A model generated the notes under the pieces. That model saw only the letters and a list, made by a program, of their open reading frames with translations. It did not search any database and was not told the origin of the DNA. Below, one piece after another: positions 6,524 to 9,429 of a stretch of DNA of 9,429 nucleotides. Where the stretch lies: positions 1 through 9,429 of the forward strand of contig JAVXWL010000085.1 in assembly GCA_032230565.1 (NCBI GenBank). Reading direction: 5' to 3'. The position numbers and the translations under genes were made by a program. This DNA comes from GCA-003244245 sp032230565 (lineage in GTDB: Bacteria > Actinomycetota > Actinomycetes > Mycobacteriales > Pseudonocardiaceae). Positions within the stretch are counted from its first letter, which is position 1. Every line of letters begins with the position of its first letter.

Positions 6524-8215
6524 ATGGCCAAGGAACTGCGGTTCGACGCCGAAGCCCGCGACCTGCTGCGCGCCGGAGTCGACAAGCTGGCCGACGCTGT
6601 CAAGTCCACGCTCGGGCCCAAGGGGCGCAACGTCATCCTGGAAAAGATCACCGGTTCGCCGGTCATCACCAACGACGGCGTGACCATCGCGCGGGAGATC
6701 CACCTCAAGGATCCGTTCGAGAACATGGGCGCCCAACTGGTCAAGGAAGCGGCGATCAAGACCAATGACATCGTCGGAGATGGCACCACCACCGCCACCG
6801 TGCTAGCCCAGGCGATCGTCCGCGAGGGCCTCAAGGCGATCGGCGCAGGCGGCAACCCAGTGCTGGTCAAACGCGGGATCGACCTGGCCGTCGCGGCCCT
6901 GGTGGAGCATCTGGAGAAGGTTGCGCATCCAGTTTCCTCAGAACAGGACTACGCGCGCGTCGCCGCCGTCTCGGCCAACGACGACGATGCGGTCGGTGCG
7001 GTCATCGCCAAGGCGCTGCACACCGTCGGCGACGCTGGGATCGTCACGGTGGAGGAGTCGCCGGCGCACGGGATGACCGTCGAGTTCGTCGAGGGCTTCG
7101 AGTTCGACAACGGGTACATGTCGCCGTACATGGTGACCAACCCGGCCAGCCTGGAAGCGATCGTGGAGGACCCGTACATCCTGCTGTGCAGCGAGAAGAT
7201 CACCAAAGTCCAGCAGCTGATGCCGCTGCTCGACAAGATCATGCGGGCACCGCGCCCGCTAGTCATCATCGCCGAGAACGTCGAGGGCACCGCGCTGAGC
7301 ATGCTGGTGCACAACCACGTCAACCGGATCTTCCAGTGCGTCGCCGTCCGGGCCCCCGGTTTCGGCGATCGCCGGCTTCGCAAGCTGGAGGACCTGGCCG
7401 CGGTCACCGGCGGCGCCGTGTGCAGCAAGCACTCCGGTTTCACCCTGGAGACGATGACCATTGACCAGCTCGGTCGGGCGGCCCAGGTTCGGGTCACCGA
7501 GAACAACACCACCATCGTCGGTGGTGCAGGGTCGGCCGCCGACGTAGAGTTCCGCGTCACCCAGCTGCGTGCCGAGCTCGACCGCGCGACGTTCGGTGTC
7601 GACGAGGACGTGCTCAGCGAGCGGATCGGTGCGCTGACCGGCCAGGTCGCCGTGATCCGGGTGGGAGCACCGACGCCGGCGGAGCTCAAGGAGACCCAGC
7701 ATCGGGTCGAGGACGCGCTGTCGGCCACCCGGGCCGCGATGGCCGAGGGCATCGTGGCCGGCGGCGGCGCGGCGTTGCTGCATGCCGAGCCCGCGCTGGA
7801 TGGCCTGGACGTCGACGGCGACTATGCCATCGGCGTGGAGATCGTCCGCCGGGCGCTCACCGAACCGGCCTTCCTCATCGCCGCCAATGCCGGGTACCAG
7901 GGTCAGGAGGTGGTAGCCCGGACGGCGCAGCTCGGCATCGACGAGGGCTTCGACGCCTTAGCGGGGCGGTACGGCGACATGATCGCCATGGGCATCATCG
8001 ACCCGTTGCGAGTCGCCCGGTCGGCGCTGCAGAACGGGGCGTCAGTGGCCGGGATGCTGCTGACCACCAACACGCTGGTCGCCGAGGAGCAGACGCCCTG
8101 GGGCGGCAGCCGGGCACTCATGACCGAATACGGGGAGCTTGACGAGGGTCTGCGCCAGCCATCGCCGGACTCCAGTACGCCGCAGTCGCTCGGCCTCGGT
8201 CCGTCGGTCGGGTGA
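6524..8215 (+). CDS. mimG: Monooxygenase-dedicated GroEL-like 60-kDa chaperonin (MimG type)
   Basis: A 563-aa group I chaperonin. ATPase residues are intact: D51 (ITNDGVTIARE), GDGTTTAT with D86, and D397 (RVEDAL), matching E. coli D52, D87 and D398. In the apical domain Y198 and Y202 match substrate-binding Y199 and Y203. E. coli F204 is Met here (203) and V264 is His (263). The GGM-repeat tail of ordinary GroEL is missing. Instead there is a ~40-residue Pro/Ser/Gly-rich tail after TTNTLVAEE. No groES is adjacent, so it probably uses the genomic one or acts differently. AGGAG (6514-6518) precedes ATG 6524 by 5 nt; an in-frame ATG at 6446 lies inside the dehydrogenase gene and was rejected. 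The M. smegmatis counterpart MimG is needed for functional MimABCD in a foreign host (Furuya and co-workers, from memory). No CIRCE or HspR site precedes it, so it is likely expressed with the operon rather than by heat shock. Position in the operon, not sequence identity, supports the mimG symbol. Confidence 0.9.
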   Translation: MAKELRFDAEARDLLRAGVDKLADAVKSTLGPKGRNVILEKITGSPVITNDGVTIAREIHLKDPFENMGAQLVKEAAIKTNDIVGDGTTTATVLAQAIVREGLKAIGAGGNPVLVKRGIDLAVAALVEHLEKVAHPVSSEQDYARVAAVSANDDDAVGAVIAKALHTVGDAGIVTVEESPAHGMTVEFVEGFEFDNGYMSPYMVTNPASLEAIVEDPYILLCSEKITKVQQLMPLLDKIMRAPRPLVIIAENVEGTALSMLVHNHVNRIFQCVAVRAPGFGDRRLRKLEDLAAVTGGAVCSKHSGFTLETMTIDQLGRAAQVRVTENNTTIVGGAGSAADVEFRVTQLRAELDRATFGVDEDVLSERIGALTGQVAVIRVGAPTPAELKETQHRVEDALSATRAAMAEGIVAGGGAALLHAEPALDGLDVDGDYAIGVEIVRRALTEPAFLIAANAGYQGQEVVARTAQLGIDEGFDALAGRYGDMIAMGIIDPLRVARSALQNGASVAGMLLTTNTLVAEEQTPWGGSRALMTEYGELDEGLRQPSPDSSTPQSLGLGPSVG

Positions 8216-9429
8216 GCCTGGACCAGGCCGACCAGGGATCTGCTGACCCGCTGCCGCCGGGGTCCCCCGCTCGGTCCCTGGCGACAGCAGCACAGTCGAG
8301 CGCTTTGCGCGAGCAGATAGGCCAGTCGAGCGCGCTGCGCGAGCTTCGATCCCGCGGACGGCTGCGCGGCGTCGTGGCGTTGCTCGGCCCGGCCAACGTC
8401 GCCGCGGTGGCGTACGTCGACCCTGGCAACTGCGCCACGAACTTCTCGGCTGGCGCCCGGTACGGGTACGCGCTGGCCTGGGTGATCGTGATGGCCAACC
8501 TGATGGCCATGCTGGTGCAGTATCTGTCCGCGAAGACCGGCGTCGCCACTGGCCGTGATCTGCCCGAGCTGTGCCGCGAGCACCTTCCCCGCCCGGTGTC
8601 TGGCGGCCTGTGGGCGCAGGCGGAGCTGGTTGCGATGGCCACTGATCTGGCCGAGTTCGTCGGCGCCGCGGTCGGGCTGAACCTTTTGTTCCACGTGCCA
8701 CTGTTCCCGTCCGGCCTGATCACGGCCATCGTCGCGTTCGGGATCCTGGCGCTTGAGCAGCGCGGCTATCGACGCTTCGAGCTGGCGATCACCGGGCTGG
8801 TCGGCATCGTGTTTCTCGGGTTCTCCTACGACCTATTGATGGTCGGTGCCGACCCGGTAGCCATCGCCTCCGGGCTGGTGCCTGGCTTCCTCGGTAGCGA
8901 TAGCGTGTTGCTGGCCGCCGGAATCATCGGCGCCACCGTGATGCCGCATGTGGTCTACCTGCACTCGGCGTTGACCAAGTCCCGGGTGGTGTGCCGCGAT
9001 GACGGCGAGCGCCGCGAGATGCTGCGCTTCCAGCGGCTCGACGTCCTGCTCGGGCTCGGCGTCGCCGGCCTGACCAACCTGGCGATGCTGTTCATCGCGG
9101 CCTCGCTGTTCAACCGGACTGGCAACTCGGCGGTCGACTCGATCGAGGCTGCGCACGCCGGTCTCGGCGAGCTGGTCGGCGGCGGTGCGGCGCTGGCTTT
9201 TGCGGTCGCGCTGCTCGCTTCGGGGTTGTCGTCATCGAGCGTGGGCACCTACGCGGGACAGGTGGTAATGCAGGGCTTCATCCACCGCCGCATCCCACTC
9301 TTCCTCCGCCGCGGGTTAACCATGCTTCCCGCGCTCGTGGTACTTGGGTTGGGGTTGCCCACCACCGACAGCCTGGTGGTGTCTCAGATCGTGCTGTCCT
9401 TCGGCATCCCCTTCGCTTTGGTGCCGATG
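8212..9429 (+). CDS. Nramp-family Mn2+/Fe2+ transporter, 3' truncated by window
   Basis: A proton-coupled divalent metal importer of the inner membrane. 406 codons are present and the C-terminal end lies outside the window. TM1 carries D70-P-G-N73 (VAYVDPGNCATN) and TM6 carries A241-T-V-M244-P-H246. These equal the Asp, Asn, Ala and Met metal ligands of bacterial Nramp/MntH. The retained Met argues for a true Mn/Fe transporter, not the Mg- or Al-type relatives that lose it. YAGQVVMQGF (from residue 347) fits the conserved TM8-loop motif. About ten hydrophobic segments run from residue ~54 to the edge. The GTG at 8212 overlaps the chaperonin stop as GTGA with only a weak Shine-Dalgarno, so translation is likely coupled. 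The 53-residue N-terminus is long, Ser/Ala-rich, and holds a duplicated QSSALRE peptide. A later GTG at 8374 would cut into TM1, so 8212 is preferred. Inferred role: metal supply to the di-iron enzyme or general Mn/Fe uptake. Confidence 0.9.
   Translation, partial: MSLDQADQGSADPLPPGSPARSLATAAQSSALREQIGQSSALRELRSRGRLRGVVALLGPANVAAVAYVDPGNCATNFSAGARYGYALAWVIVMANLMAMLVQYLSAKTGVATGRDLPELCREHLPRPVSGGLWAQAELVAMATDLAEFVGAAVGLNLLFHVPLFPSGLITAIVAFGILALEQRGYRRFELAITGLVGIVFLGFSYDLLMVGADPVAIASGLVPGFLGSDSVLLAAGIIGATVMPHVVYLHSALTKSRVVCRDDGERREMLRFQRLDVLLGLGVAGLTNLAMLFIAASLFNRTGNSAVDSIEAAHAGLGELVGGGAALAFAVALLASGLSSSSVGTYAGQVVMQGFIHRRIPLFLRRGLTMLPALVVLGLGLPTTDSLVVSQIVLSFGIPFALVPM
8232..8281 (+). promoter_or_regulatory. 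Possible stem at the chaperonin/Nramp junction
   Basis: CCAGGGA (8232-8238) pairs perfectly with TCCCTGG (8275-8281), extendable by two pairs. The loop of about 36 nt contains GGGGTCCCC, a self-complementary element. It lies within the proposed 5' coding region of the Nramp gene. It could slow or regulate translation, or be chance in a GC-rich sequence. It does not match the yybP-ykoY manganese riboswitch pattern. Confidence 0.25.
8293..8343 (+). repeat. Two near-identical 21-bp direct repeats, 30-bp period, in the Nramp N-terminus
   Basis: Copies at 8293-8313 and 8323-8343 differ at 2 of 21 positions (CAGTCGAGCGC then TTT or GCT then GCGCGAG). Both translate to QSSALRE. Each copy is an imperfect palindrome with a short GC stem. 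They may be a small tandem duplication, or an interspersed GC-rich palindromic repeat overlapping the coding start region. Confidence 0.7.

Noticed and set aside
8216..8370. Manganese riboswitch (yybP-ykoY) before the Nramp gene
   Set aside because: Some stems can be drawn, but the conserved loop sequences of that riboswitch are not seen, and the stretch is open in the Nramp frame.
444..8729. Long open frames on the - strand (e.g. 2082-3101, 3603-4424, 5410-6198, 6949-7752, 7903-8694)
   Set aside because: They lie opposite well-recognised genes, show no family motifs and are typical shadows of GC-rich third positions.

Overview
The window is a same-strand, GC-rich actinomycete gene cluster, most like Mycobacteriales or Pseudonocardiales. 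The host is inferred from GC-rich third positions, GTG starts, 4-bp start/stop overlaps and the gene content. It encodes a group-5-type soluble di-iron monooxygenase of the propane monooxygenase kind (prmABCD of Gordonia/Rhodococcus, mimABCD of Mycobacterium), followed by its usual accessory genes. All nine recognised genes are on the + strand and none on the - strand looks real.

Layout: the C-terminal part of the hydroxylase alpha subunit (1-950, cut by the window start) carries the second di-iron E-x-x-H motif and a C-terminal cysteine cluster. A 113-bp gap with two strong hairpins follows. Next come the 2Fe-2S/FAD reductase (1064-2113), the hydroxylase beta subunit (2130-3299) and the MmoB-type coupling protein (3296-3670). 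Then come an amidohydrolase_2 protein (3684-4733), a DUF59/MIP18-family protein with a long unrecognised C-terminal extension (4730-5449), a zinc-dependent NAD(H) alcohol dehydrogenase (5446-6471), a dedicated GroEL-like chaperonin (6524-8215) and an Nramp-family Mn2+/Fe2+ transporter (8212 to beyond the right edge).

Proposed joint function: the reductase passes electrons from NADH to the di-iron hydroxylase. The coupling protein tunes it, and a small substrate such as propane (or acetone or phenol, as reported for mim systems) is hydroxylated. The alcohol dehydrogenase can then oxidise the secondary alcohol, for example 2-propanol to acetone. The GroEL-like protein is the counterpart of MimG, a chaperonin needed for productive MimABCD in a foreign host. 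The DUF59 protein and the Nramp transporter suggest that the operon also carries metal delivery and maturation functions.

Several junctions overlap by ATGA or GTGA (3296, 4730, 5446, 8212), which supports one operon with translational coupling. The least expected element is the Nramp gene fused by overlap to the chaperonin gene. Together with the DUF59 protein it suggests a 'fold it, metallate it, feed it metal' module for a di-iron enzyme. No promoter, terminator, RNA gene, CRISPR array or insertion sequence was seen. The promoter and any regulator are presumably upstream of the window.
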